This document shows, one piece after another, positions 6,304 through 13,954 of a DNA stretch of 26,563 nt. Under the pieces are notes generated by a model. That model saw nothing but the letters and a program-made list of their open reading frames with translations. It had not been told where the DNA came from and made no database searches. The number at the start of each line of letters is the position of its first letter. Within the stretch, counting starts at the first letter, position 1. This DNA comes from a virus. Where the stretch lies: the IMG/VR virus record IMGVR_UViG_3300038359_000069, positions 1-26,563 of that record. The stretch is one strand, 5' to 3'. The translations under genes and the position numbers were made by a program.

Positions 6304-6320
6304 CCCTCTTTTTTTATTAT
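6304..6320 (+). terminator. T-tract terminator
   Basis: CCCTCTTTTTTTATTATT directly follows the stop of the two-helix membrane gene. Archaeal RNA polymerase stops at such T-tracts without a hairpin. The next promoter begins 10 bp further on. Confidence 0.5.
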
Positions 6321-6326
6321 TAAGAA

Positions 6327-6337
6327 TATTTATAAAG
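6327..6337 (+). promoter_or_regulatory. TATA-box promoter for the prohead protease
   Basis: TATTTATAAAG is centred about 27 nt before the ATG at 6360. Confidence 0.55.
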
Positions 6338-6359
6338 CATTAGCGTCAACTAGATATAC

Positions 6360-8141
6360 ATGACAGACGAGATAACTGTGTCCAATTTTGTCACAAAACA
6401 ACTAGTTATTAAAGAAGATAATACAGACCGTTTCTTTGAAGGCATATTATCAGTAGAGATTAAAGACCGTCAAGGAGAGATTACAGATATAGATGAACTA
6501 TACAAGGCTCTTCCAATATGGATGGAGAGAAATGCACCAATGTCAGACACTCATTCAAATCGTATTGTAGGCAGAGGTATCAATTTTGAAAAAGTAACAC
6601 TTCAGGCTAAAAATGGTGAGAAACTCCCAGCAATTAAAATTTTAGGTAAAATACATTCAAACACAGCATTAGATGATTTCATTTGGAAACAAATAGTTGA
6701 TGGTACTTACAAAGGATTATCATTCGGAGGGGCAACAAAAGCAAACAGAATACCAGTACCACAATCAGATGGAACGATGGCATACAGATTAAAAGACCTA
6801 GAGATATATGAAGTGGCAGTATGTGAAGACCCAGCAGTTGCATTCGCATTAATTACAGATATAAACCCATTAGCAAAGGCAGTCCATGTAGAAAAAGATG
6901 GAGAAGAATTAAAAGCCAAATGTGATGGTACAAGTTGTTATATCAACGCAGAAGTAAGAAAAGCAGATATGGGTACTCCAATAGACCAAGACGATGTTCC
7001 TAAAGAAGTTGAAACTCATATTGGTGAAGCCAAAGGTTATAACCCAGAAGCAACTGAAGAAGGAGAAGAAAAATTAAAAATACATATGATTGATTCTAAT
7101 GGTACTATTTGGTATGAAGCAGGAAAAGATATTTACGGACAAGACGAGGAAGACTTTCCTGAAACTGATTTAAAGAGACCAGACGATAAGACTAAACCAT
7201 TACCTACTAAATATGGAAAAATGGAATTTGCAGCCTGTGAGGCACACGCAAAGAAAGACCCATCGGTACACAATGCCGGTGGATATTGTGGTTCAATTCA
7301 GCAACACGTAGATAAAGATACTAAAGTTCATGCCGGTCAAAAAGAATATGGTTCAACTGAATCTTGTATTTCTGGAGAAGGAAATAAAGATGACATTAGA
7401 GACGCTGAAGCATACTGTGGCTCACGTCATAATAATGAACATGGAATGAATCCTAATGCACCAAAACATAAAGCAGACCATGTAATGGGTTCAACAGGTG
7501 TAGGTAATCAATGTGATGAAAAAGCAAGTTGTTCTGAAAAACCAGACCTATCTGAAACAGGTGTAGACGAAGTAGCAAAACCTGATGGAGATAGACAATA
7601 CTTTAAGAAATCATGTGGATGTTCAATCATAATTCAGAAAGATATAGTCGGTACAGGCACTGAAAACCCAAGAGGGTTAGGTGCATATAACACGTCAGTA
7701 AACGGAACCGGGGGAAGCAACCAAGTAACATCATCAGAATCAGACCCTAAAGACGAGAAAAAGAAAGACGCAGACGCAATAACTCCAGAGAAACTAGGAG
7801 ACCCAACCAAACTAGGAAACAAGCCTACAGACCCTATTGCAAAGAAAGAATGTGAATTTGAGAAAGGAGTAAGAAAATATTGGGAGGAAAATAAAAACAC
7901 AGACAACAACTCAGAACTACACCTAGCAATAAAAGACTATATAGAAAACTACAAAGAAGAACCAATGCCTATACTAAAAGCAATTAAAAACAAAGCAGAA
8001 GAAGAATGGGTAATGGAAATGAACAAGTTTTCAACATCAGCAGAAGGAATAGCACAGTATGGTGACAATGTAGAAGTATCTCCTGAAGGACATTTAGTAA
8101 ATGGCGTAGGAAACATAATCTTTATAAACCCCTTTATATAG
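6360..8141 (+). CDS. Prohead maturation protease with long Cys/His-rich C-terminal extension
   Basis: The first 175 residues match the HK97-type prohead protease (herpesvirus assemblin-like fold), which trims scaffold and capsid proteins during head maturation. Candidate catalytic residues are H65 in SDTHSNRIVGRG, S121 in YKGLSFGG, and E151 or nearby in EIYEVAVCEDPA. The family is usually near 200 aa; this one has 593. The extension carries two copies of a C-x16/17-C motif (FAACEAHAKKD...GGYCGS, 291-312, and TESC...AEAYCGS, 333-355) like the Cys pair seen in other phage head proteins. Then come a CGC motif, a Ser/Asp/Lys-rich linker, and a helical domain ending in a hydrophobic GNIIFINPFI tail. 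It could be a protease-scaffold or protease-internal-protein fusion. Confidence 0.8.
   Translation: MTDEITVSNFVTKQLVIKEDNTDRFFEGILSVEIKDRQGEITDIDELYKALPIWMERNAPMSDTHSNRIVGRGINFEKVTLQAKNGEKLPAIKILGKIHSNTALDDFIWKQIVDGTYKGLSFGGATKANRIPVPQSDGTMAYRLKDLEIYEVAVCEDPAVAFALITDINPLAKAVHVEKDGEELKAKCDGTSCYINAEVRKADMGTPIDQDDVPKEVETHIGEAKGYNPEATEEGEEKLKIHMIDSNGTIWYEAGKDIYGQDEEDFPETDLKRPDDKTKPLPTKYGKMEFAACEAHAKKDPSVHNAGGYCGSIQQHVDKDTKVHAGQKEYGSTESCISGEGNKDDIRDAEAYCGSRHNNEHGMNPNAPKHKADHVMGSTGVGNQCDEKASCSEKPDLSETGVDEVAKPDGDRQYFKKSCGCSIIIQKDIVGTGTENPRGLGAYNTSVNGTGGSNQVTSSESDPKDEKKKDADAITPEKLGDPTKLGNKPTDPIAKKECEFEKGVRKYWEENKNTDNNSELHLAIKDYIENYKEEPMPILKAIKNKAEEEWVMEMNKFSTSAEGIAQYGDNVEVSPEGHLVNGVGNIIFINPFI
8120..8141 (+). 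promoter_or_regulatory. TATA boxes inside the protease 3' end
   Basis: CTTTATAAAC (8120-8129) and CTTTATATAG (8132-8141, which includes the protease stop codon) lie about 32 and 20 nt before the scaffold ATG at 8157. Scaffold and capsid can thus be transcribed separately from the protease. Confidence 0.5.
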
Positions 8142-8156
8142 AATTATTATAACAAC

Positions 8157-8744
8157 ATGACCACATTAGATGACATAAAAACCATAGCCAAAGCTGACGA
8201 AGAGGAAAAAGAAAATCCCTTCGAGAAAAAAGCAGAGGACGAGAAAGACGAAATCAAACCAGAAGTGAAAGCTTCTGACGATGATGACAAAGAAGAAACC
8301 AATAAGGCAATCCTAGAAGCACTCAAATCAATTGTCGCAAGACAAGACAAGATGGAGAAAGCAATGGAGACACCTACTGACCTACCACAAAGCCCAAAAG
8401 GCAATGCTGATAGCGAAGATATTGGTGACAAAGTCACTGCACCAAAAGACCCTTACCCAACTGGTGACCAATCCGGTATCCAAGATGCCAATGGAAAAGT
8501 CGAAGATAAACCAGAAGGAGATAAAGGTGACCTTAAGATGCAAGAGAAATCTATCTCATCTCATGTAACATCACCAGTCGAAAGACCAACCACAAACGTG
8601 TCAAAAGCACAAAATGCACAAGAAGACCTCTTGCCATACCAAATTCTCTCAAAATGCAGAAATGCAGGTTTTGAGAACTTGTCAATGGTAGGAAAAAGTC
8701 TATTGGACATTGCTGAAAAATACGATAAGGAGGGTACTTTATAA
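8157..8744 (+). CDS. Capsid scaffolding-like protein
   Basis: A 195-aa, strongly charged protein lying between protease and major capsid genes, the usual place of the scaffold. The first 60 residues are Asp/Glu/Lys-rich and helical (EEEKENPFEKKAEDEKDE), followed by a coiled-coil-like stretch (ILEALKSIVARQDKMEKAME, about 49-68). The centre is a flexible Pro/Asp/Gly linker, and the C-terminus has a short helical domain (LPYQILSKCRNAGFENLSMVGKS) that could contact the capsid protein. Disorder plus a helical end suits a scaffold that is cut away by the protease. Its stop overlaps the capsid start (TAATG), and the strong GGAGGG within its last codons serves the capsid gene. Confidence 0.6.
   Translation: MTTLDDIKTIAKADEEEKENPFEKKAEDEKDEIKPEVKASDDDDKEETNKAILEALKSIVARQDKMEKAMETPTDLPQSPKGNADSEDIGDKVTAPKDPYPTGDQSGIQDANGKVEDKPEGDKGDLKMQEKSISSHVTSPVERPTTNVSKAQNAQEDLLPYQILSKCRNAGFENLSMVGKSLLDIAEKYDKEGTL
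8728..8737 (+). promoter_or_regulatory. Strong ribosome-binding site of the capsid gene
   Basis: AAGGAGGGTAC lies about 9 nt before the capsid ATG at 8744 and inside the scaffold coding region. It is among the strongest Shine-Dalgarno matches in the window and suits a protein made in hundreds of copies. Confidence 0.6.
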
Positions 8745-9970
8745 TGGTGAACGGCATTAGAACTATGGACGAATTAGAGTCTCTATACTACGGTGGATTT
8801 AGCCGAAGCTTAATCTCCAAGACCAACAACCCAATGTTAACATCAACAGGAGGCGTTTTCAACGCAGTCTTTGGTGCATATGCATGGGCACAATTAAATC
8901 TTGAAGCAAACGCTTTCGGTATCTTACCAAAATATCCTTGGGATAAATCTGGATGGAGGGTTATTTCCGCAAGACCAACAGTCGATACAGCACAAGGCAA
9001 CACCTCTAAAGGTGGTGTCGCAGAAGGTGGTGTAATTCCTGACACAATCAAGCCTACAATTGCTGAGATTGATGTTAGACCAAAGACTATGGCACTAACT
9101 TTCAGTACATCTGAAGTTATGGAATGGCTCTCAAATCACAGTAAAGACGATATTTGGGGTGGACTCGGTTCATTAAGATTGTATATGGCTGTACAGCACA
9201 AAGAACTCATCAATCAAGCTCTCTTGAATGATGTAGCAACTGACGCTGCTGCTGCAAGTGCAAACTTTGCCGGTACTAATGACTTTGAATCATTGGATAG
9301 AATTATTTCTTCCGATGCTGAAGAAGACTCACAAGGCGGTACATACACAGACTATTATGACCCTTGGAAAGCAACTACCTCTGCAATTGACAGAGATAGT
9401 GGAACTACTTACGATGCAACAGTTGAATCAGCATCCGGTACTTTAGGTACTGATGGTGTCTTAACTGATGATGTAATTAGAACTCACCTCAGAAAAATCA
9501 GAATTGCTGCTGGTAAAGACCCAAATGTATTCTTAGGAAGCCACGAAGTTTACTCCGAAATTCAAGGCTTATACCTTCCACAAGTCAGGGTCGCAAACCC
9601 ATACGGTGAGAAGATTGTACAAGTCGATGTTAACGGAATCAAAACATTCGATGGAACTGGTGTAGGTATCCACGTAAACTCACTCTACGGCATACCATTT
9701 GTACCAACCAAAGATGCTCCAACTACTGGAGGAACTGAAGTCGGTAGACTATTTGCATTAGATACTTCTGATGCAGAAGGATTTGGTTATCCTAGATTAG
9801 GAATTCAAGTCGCAATTCCAACCGAGTATTACGAAGCCACAAGACGTACTCCGGGTTATCCATTTATCAACAGTAACACACTTGTTGAGAAAGCATTGTT
9901 CAGAACAATGGGAGAAACTGTCTGTAGACACTTTAAATCACAAGGCAAGATTAGAGACATTAAACTTTAG
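8744..9970 (+). CDS. Major capsid protein, HK97 fold
   Basis: At 408 aa this is the best candidate for the shell protein. It follows protease and scaffold, has the strongest ribosome-binding site nearby, and begins with a short helical arm (TMDELESLYYGGFSRSLIS) and then an alpha/beta body. Within it, an E-loop-like glycine-rich segment (near 82-100, TSKGGVAEGGVIPD) precedes a long helix (SEVMEWLSNHSKDDIWGGLGS). The DVATDAAAASANFAGTNDFESLDRII stretch and the later ITHLRKIRIAAGKDPNVFLGSHEVYSEIQ-type region resemble HK97-fold capsid proteins. I did not see an obvious protease cut site at the N-terminus. A T-rich terminator follows the gene. Confidence 0.8.
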   Translation: MVNGIRTMDELESLYYGGFSRSLISKTNNPMLTSTGGVFNAVFGAYAWAQLNLEANAFGILPKYPWDKSGWRVISARPTVDTAQGNTSKGGVAEGGVIPDTIKPTIAEIDVRPKTMALTFSTSEVMEWLSNHSKDDIWGGLGSLRLYMAVQHKELINQALLNDVATDAAAASANFAGTNDFESLDRIISSDAEEDSQGGTYTDYYDPWKATTSAIDRDSGTTYDATVESASGTLGTDGVLTDDVIRTHLRKIRIAAGKDPNVFLGSHEVYSEIQGLYLPQVRVANPYGEKIVQVDVNGIKTFDGTGVGIHVNSLYGIPFVPTKDAPTTGGTEVGRLFALDTSDAEGFGYPRLGIQVAIPTEYYEATRRTPGYPFINSNTLVEKALFRTMGETVCRHFKSQGKIRDIKL

Positions 9971-9980
9971 TCGAACCAAT

Positions 9981-10000
9981 TCCCACTTTTTCATTTTTTT
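9981..10000 (+). terminator. T-tract terminator after the capsid gene
   Basis: CCCACTTTTTCATTTTTTT lies 11 bp past the capsid stop and just before the next TATA box, fitting intrinsic archaeal termination. Confidence 0.5.
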
Positions 10001-10004
10001 AAAT

Positions 10005-10016
10005 CTTTATATATAA
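10005..10016 (+). promoter_or_regulatory. TATA-box promoter for the 122-aa head protein
   Basis: CTTTATATATAA is centred about 26 nt before the ATG at 10036. Confidence 0.55.
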
Positions 10017-10035
10017 TGACTTTCCACATATTTTA

Positions 10036-10404
10036 ATGACTCTCGCAATCGCAGTGAATTCCGACTACCAATCAGTATGTGGGAAAACACTATCAATACA
10101 AGCAGAACTATTATCCAAACTCAAAACAGCAATTGTAGACGTAACCTATACATCAGAAGATTACGATATTGCAGGAAACGTCCTAGATTTAACCCTAGAC
10201 GGCAGACTCACTACAATTATTGCAGTAACAGTTCTAGAGGTTTCAACAGGCAATATACCCCAATACGTTCCAGCAGCCCTAGGTGCAGCAGCAACAGGGA
10301 AGCTAAAACTATATGAATCAGGAACTGCAAGTGCAGTCCTCGATGAAGCAGATGATGCCGACTCTATCACTATGACCTGTAAACTACGAGTAGTAGGATT
10401 TTAG
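10036..10404 (+). CDS. Probable head decoration or minor head protein
   Basis: A 122-aa, beta-rich protein with one Cys near each end. The C-terminal half (TGKLKLYESGTASAVLDEADDADSITMTCKLRVVGF) is laid out as alternating strands and an acidic loop, typical of small capsid-binding proteins of marine tailed viruses. It sits directly after the capsid gene as a single-gene unit with its own TATA promoter and its own terminator, as expected for a protein needed in large amounts. No catalytic motif is present. Decoration is my inference; a head-completion protein is the alternative. Confidence 0.5.
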   Translation: MTLAIAVNSDYQSVCGKTLSIQAELLSKLKTAIVDVTYTSEDYDIAGNVLDLTLDGRLTTIIAVTVLEVSTGNIPQYVPAALGAAATGKLKLYESGTASAVLDEADDADSITMTCKLRVVGF

Positions 10405-10430
10405 TTTTTTACACCCTTTTTTCTTTTTTT
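10405..10430 (+). terminator. Double T-tract terminator
   Basis: TTTTTT, then CCCTTTTTTC and TTTTTTTCC, follow directly after the stop at 10404. No hairpin is seen. Confidence 0.5.
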
Positions 10431-10437
10431 CCAATAA

Positions 10438-10451
10438 CTTTATAAGGTAGA
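10438..10451 (+). promoter_or_regulatory. Promoter with shared 14-bp element CTTTATAAGGTAGA
   Basis: The TATA box CTTTATAAGG plus TAGA is centred about 26 nt before the ATG at 10468. The same 14 bases occur at 18503-18516 before another structural gene. Confidence 0.6.
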
Positions 10452-10467
10452 CTATACATAATTACGT

Positions 10468-10884
10468 ATGGCTCAGGAAGACCAACGTAGAGAGAAAACC
10501 ACAAATGATGGAAGTTCAATAGTTGGGCTACATAATAGAAATTTAGCATTAACATCAACTGACGCTTATGCAACATGTTTAGATATTGACTGTAGAAATG
10601 TCAGAACTTCAGTATTTACATTATATTGTATTACAAATGATTTAAAATATGAAATTTGGGCAACAGCAGATTGGTTACCAGACCACACTGATATGACCGG
10701 TACAGATGCCACAGATTATGGAAATGGCTGGGTACAAATAAAAGCAGAAACGACATTAACAGCAGCCGCAGCACCTGTAATAGAGACTTTAGACAATCCT
10801 TATAATAGATGTGTTGTTAGAATCAAAGCAGCCGTTGGGTCAAGTCAAGGTGTATTAGACATATATCACCGTGGCGAATCTTAG
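10468..10884 (+). CDS. Small structural protein, beta-sandwich-like
   Basis: A 138-aa protein of unknown family. After a polar N-terminal arm (MAQEDQRREKTTNDGSS) it consists of predicted strands rich in Thr, Val and aromatic residues (SVFTLYCITNDLKYEIWATADW, GWVQIKAETTLTAA), ending with CVVRIKAAVGSSQGVLDIYHRGES. The repeated strands and loops suggest a jelly-roll or Ig-like fold used on a capsid surface. It shares a promoter element with the structural gene at 18537, pointing to co-timed expression. Its stop is followed at once by a 27-codon frame. Confidence 0.5.
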   Translation: MAQEDQRREKTTNDGSSIVGLHNRNLALTSTDAYATCLDIDCRNVRTSVFTLYCITNDLKYEIWATADWLPDHTDMTGTDATDYGNGWVQIKAETTLTAAAAPVIETLDNPYNRCVVRIKAAVGSSQGVLDIYHRGES

Positions 10885-10968
10885 ATGGGTTTAGGCACTT
10901 TAGATACAGGCAAATTTAATGAACTAGCATCAAGTTCTGCCGGGCAAGAAGCAATAAAATCAGCTTGA
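10885..10968 (+). CDS. 27-aa peptide, hypothetical
   Basis: An ATG directly abuts the upstream stop (TAGATG) and reads 27 codons (MGLGTLDTGKFNELASSS, then AGQEAIKSA). It has an amphipathic, small-residue-rich composition. Tight coupling favours translation; its length makes it uncertain. No promoter of its own is seen. Confidence 0.3.
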   Translation: MGLGTLDTGKFNELASSSAGQEAIKSA

Positions 10969-11001
10969 AGTAAGGTAATACATGTTTAGTTACTAGAGCA
11001 A

Positions 11002-11011
11002 ACTTTAAAAG
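11002..11011 (+). promoter_or_regulatory. TATA-box promoter for the neck operon
   Basis: ACTTTAAAAG is centred about 27 nt before the ATG at 11034. Confidence 0.5.
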
Positions 11012-11033
11012 ATAGGAGCACATATTTAAGCAT

Positions 11034-11699
11034 ATGGTTACTCCTGTCTACTGTACTGTGCAAGATGTTGCAGATTTTTTGAGGGTAGATATAACAGACA
11101 CAACCACACCAAACAAAGCACAAGTAATTAAACTAATCAACAGAAAAGAAGATGAAATAGACAGAAGAACTGGTCACGCATGGCGTGAGGCAACTGCCAC
11201 TACTGAAGTACATGATATGCCTATTATATATGAATTTGGTTGGGGTACTCCTTTATTCCTCCGACATAGAAAAATCAGAACAGACGCAAACGGTGGACTA
11301 GTATCTAGTTCAGGAGATTCACTTGAAGTATACGATGGTGCTTCTGGAGGGAATACTGGTGGGTCTGCAAACTATAATGATATTACAGATAATGCTGATG
11401 GTGGGTTTGTACTTGACCCCGAATATGGAAGACTTTACATGAGAGGATTTATCTTTACAGTAATGAGAAAGAACAGAATGAGAATTACTTATCGTTATGG
11501 TGACACAACTGTTCCGTTAGACATTGAAGAGGCATGTGTAAAAATGGTAGCAGTAGAATTACTATCAACATCATTTAGAGCAGACATATTGCCTGTAGGT
11601 GGTTCAGGTGGATGGTCTTGGGGAGATTCAATAAACCAATGGAAAGAAGATATAGATAGAACCATACACCAACGTCAAGAGATTATTCCGATTGCATGA
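11034..11699 (+). CDS. Head-tail connector (adaptor) protein
   Basis: The 221-aa protein begins with a helical segment typical of the gp6/gp15-type head-tail connector family: VQDVADFLRVDIT, then KAQVIKLINRKEDEIDRRTGHAWRE (about 27-51). It ends with a helix that resembles the family C-terminus (IEEACVKMVAVELLS, then SINQWKEDIDRTIHQRQEI). Between them a beta-rich Gly/Ser insertion (about 85-130) is longer than in typical connectors of 100-150 aa. Such proteins bind below the portal and start the neck. It opens the neck operon and overlaps the next gene by 4 bp (ATGA). Confidence 0.6.
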   Translation: MVTPVYCTVQDVADFLRVDITDTTTPNKAQVIKLINRKEDEIDRRTGHAWREATATTEVHDMPIIYEFGWGTPLFLRHRKIRTDANGGLVSSSGDSLEVYDGASGGNTGGSANYNDITDNADGGFVLDPEYGRLYMRGFIFTVMRKNRMRITYRYGDTTVPLDIEEACVKMVAVELLSTSFRADILPVGGSGGWSWGDSINQWKEDIDRTIHQRQEIIPIA

Positions 11700-12370
11700 C
11701 CGCTCAGCCATTCGATGCTGAACTACAAGAAGAAGCAAACAGATATTTACAATCTATTAATGAAAAACGTGGGGAAGCAACAACAGCCAGACAAGAAGGA
11801 CAAAGAAAAAGAAGACTACGAGAAGCACTATACAAAATGTCTACAGTAGCAACAGGAATAAAAGAATTTTCAGATGACAGTGAAACTAGTTTTACACAGG
11901 CAGCGATAAGTGCAATTGTAGAATCTGCTAATATTAAAAATTCAATTGGTGCAGATATAGAACAGTATGGCTCCCCACCGGGAGGAGAACTTATAGATGA
12001 TACTAACTATGAAGAGGAAGCAGAAGAAGATGAGGAGATTGTTGGATACGTATTAAAGCCACAAACTGCATCATTATTTGGAACTAAGGATGGATTTTCT
12101 GATTGGATGAGAAATGTATATCTAAAAGAGAGACCTAATTTAGATAGAATGGTCAATTTTAATTATTGGAGAGTTAAGGACGGCTCATATCATTTTGGTA
12201 CAGAAAGGTCAAGGGCAGCAAAAATGAAGGCAAGAAAGTGGTTATCTTGGAAATTGAGGGAGAAAATATCAGCACAAGGAATACAACCAAACTCAGTCAC
12301 GTTCTCAAAGAACAGCACAATCCTTAACTATGATAACGGTTCACATACACTTGATAGAGGTAGAATGTAA
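11696..12370 (+). CDS. Neck-region protein, probable head closure or tail-completion
   Basis: This is a 224-aa protein with no motif I can name. It has a charged helical N-terminus (NEKRGEATTARQEGQRKRRLREALYKM, 18-44), an acidic linker (NYEEEAEEDEEIVGY) and a C-terminal basic domain with many Trp and Arg residues (RAAKMKARKWLSWKLREKI). In tailed viruses the position between connector and tail terminator is normally held by head-closure or HK97 gp10-like tail-completion proteins, so that is the working call. ATGA overlap with the connector and a TAATG overlap with the next gene imply translational coupling. Confidence 0.4.
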   Translation: MTAQPFDAELQEEANRYLQSINEKRGEATTARQEGQRKRRLREALYKMSTVATGIKEFSDDSETSFTQAAISAIVESANIKNSIGADIEQYGSPPGGELIDDTNYEEEAEEDEEIVGYVLKPQTASLFGTKDGFSDWMRNVYLKERPNLDRMVNFNYWRVKDGSYHFGTERSRAAKMKARKWLSWKLREKISAQGIQPNSVTFSKNSTILNYDNGSHTLDRGRM

Positions 12371-12795
12371 TGGGAGTAGGAACTTATGATGCAATTGACG
12401 ATATCATTAACATGATGAATGATGAATGGAACTACGATAACGATGATGTTCCAAAGCCTAAATTCACTGTAAACTGGGAAGAGAAAGCAACCGGTATTAT
12501 TGATGATACTCAGGATATAGTCGTACTCACACCCGGAAATGAGAAGATAGATTACTTTAGTTTATACGGTAGAGACCATTTACACTATCCTGTAGTCATA
12601 ATCGATATCCGGGGATATGGAACAGAAACAAGACATAGAAACGTAGTAGACCAAATAGACAAAATACTAAAAGCACAGGTAAGAAGAACAGGCTATACAG
12701 ACCTAAGAATCACTTCTACAAAGAATCTGAGTCATAACTACAGAAACATGCACAGATACGTTATGGAAGCCACATACAGAATCCTAAACCCATAA
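12370..12795 (+). CDS. Probable tail terminator protein
   Basis: A 141-aa protein with the size and alpha/beta outline of tail terminator (tail-completion) proteins, which cap the tail tube and join it to the neck. An N-terminal helix (YDAIDDIINMMNDEW) precedes a strand-rich centre (TGIIDDTQDIVVLTPG; YPVVIIDIRGYG), a helix (HRNVVDQIDKILKAQVRRTG) and a final strand (RYVMEATYRILNP). That order resembles lambda gpU/HK97 gp-type terminators. It is the last gene of the neck operon, directly before the tube protein, as in other siphoviruses. Confidence 0.55.
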   Translation: MGVGTYDAIDDIINMMNDEWNYDNDDVPKPKFTVNWEEKATGIIDDTQDIVVLTPGNEKIDYFSLYGRDHLHYPVVIIDIRGYGTETRHRNVVDQIDKILKAQVRRTGYTDLRITSTKNLSHNYRNMHRYVMEATYRILNP

Positions 12796-12877
12796 CGACC
12801 TAGCATTAGAGATAAGTAACGGAATTACCCTCTGTAAATCGTGTCATTGGGATTATCACTACTACAAGAATACTTAA
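12788..12877 (+). pseudogene. 3' remnant of an HNH endonuclease gene
   Basis: The gap between tail terminator and tail tube reads, in one frame, as a 29-codon tail with NGITLCKSCHWDYHYYKNT. The NGITLCxxCHxxxH pattern is the zinc- and metal-binding end of HNH homing endonucleases. An in-frame stop lies just upstream (12785-12787), there is no start codon, and the first HN of the motif and the protein body are missing. It looks like what is left after deletion of a free-standing endonuclease. Its end overlaps the TATA box of the tail tube gene (12871-12880). Confidence 0.6.
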
Positions 12878-12889
12878 ATACTTTAAAAG
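12871..12889 (+). promoter_or_regulatory. TATA boxes for the tail tube gene
   Basis: TACTTAAATA (12871-12880) is centred about 27 nt before the ATG at 12902, and ACTTTAAAAG (12880-12889) follows directly. The spacing marks 12902 as the natural leaderless start, although that frame stops after six codons. Confidence 0.55.
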
Positions 12890-12901
12890 AATACAGTACC
12901 T

Positions 12902-13922
12902 ATGGTGAATACCCTTAGTTAGGACAGGCTCTAGTGGCTATCTGCAATATGGACATGAAAACACATTTGGTGGAGGAGCCACACGGACTAGAGTTTTCGG
13001 TTTAGAACAAAAATTATCAGGTGTTACTTGGAAAAATAATCAAATCCCATTAAAAGCGTTAGGCGATATTGAAGTTCAATGTTTTGCTTATGGTAAAAAT
13101 GAAGGTACAGGTTCAGTAGAATTTGTTTTATCTAATCCTTGGATTTTCGGTTTTATGTTAGGTGAAAATGATGACGCTTCAGCAGGTATAGACACTTCAG
13201 GTTCTGCTTCAGATTATACACACGTATGGTCATCAAAATCTACAGACTTGACAGCCTCTAATACAGGTGTTGTAATTCCTAACACAATGCATATGGAATT
13301 TGGCTTGGATGCAGAGACAGAAGATGTTGTCAGAAATATGAAAGGAGTTGTATTAAATTCATTAAACTTAAAAGCCTCATTGGGAGAAACTGTAAAATGT
13401 TCTGCTGAGTTAGCATGGGGTAATGAAGACGCAATAGGAACAAGTGTTGATACAACAATTGCAGCAGATGATATTAAATTCCCATATACTTTTGCACATG
13501 CAACTATGGAATTACCTGATGGAACAGTAATAGCACAATTACAAGAATTTGAAATTAACTTTGGTATGAATACAGAATTACTTTATGGTATTGGTTCTGC
13601 CAGTGCAGTAGGAGCATACAGAAAAATATTCGAAATGTCTGGTAAATTTAAAACAGCAGTTGTAGACAAGACTCAAATTGAAAGAGTATTCGATGCAGCC
13701 GATGGAACTACAGCAAACACTGGTGTAGCAACATTACAAATTACATTAACAAATGGTTTAGCAACTACAGCAGAAAAAGCAATTATTCTTGACTTTACTG
13801 GAGTAGGTGTATCAGACCATTCAACAGAAATTTCACCGGGTGAACCAGTCTTTGAAGATTTGTCTTGGACTTTAAGAAGTGTTGACATCACAGCAAACAA
13901 CAGCATAGCATCTCCCCCATAG
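12902..13922 (+). CDS. Major tail tube protein, read through a +1 frameshift at CTTAGTT
   Basis: The large frame (from 12909) encodes a tail tube-type protein: GLEQKLSGVTWKNNQIPL, then a conserved-looking stretch VEFVLSNPWIFGFMLG, then beta strands with helices (about 255 aa after the first internal ATG at 13155). It has no ATG, GTG or TTG for its first 82 codons. The promoter instead points at ATG 12902 (M V N T L), which runs into TAG at 12920. A +1 shift at CTT-AGT-T (12914-12920) joins MVNTL to VRTGSSGYLQYG and gives 339 aa. Without the shift the conserved N-terminal region is lost. A single inserted base, natural or from assembly, is the simpler alternative. The protein should polymerise around the tape measure. 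Confidence 0.65.
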
Positions 13923-13923
13923 A

Positions 13924-13932
13924 CTTATATAC
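13924..13932 (+). promoter_or_regulatory. TATA-box promoter for the tail chaperones
   Basis: CTTATATAC begins 2 bp after the tube gene stop and is centred about 27 nt before the ATG at 13955. Confidence 0.5.
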
Positions 13933-13954
13933 TTCTGTTTTATTACTATTATTA

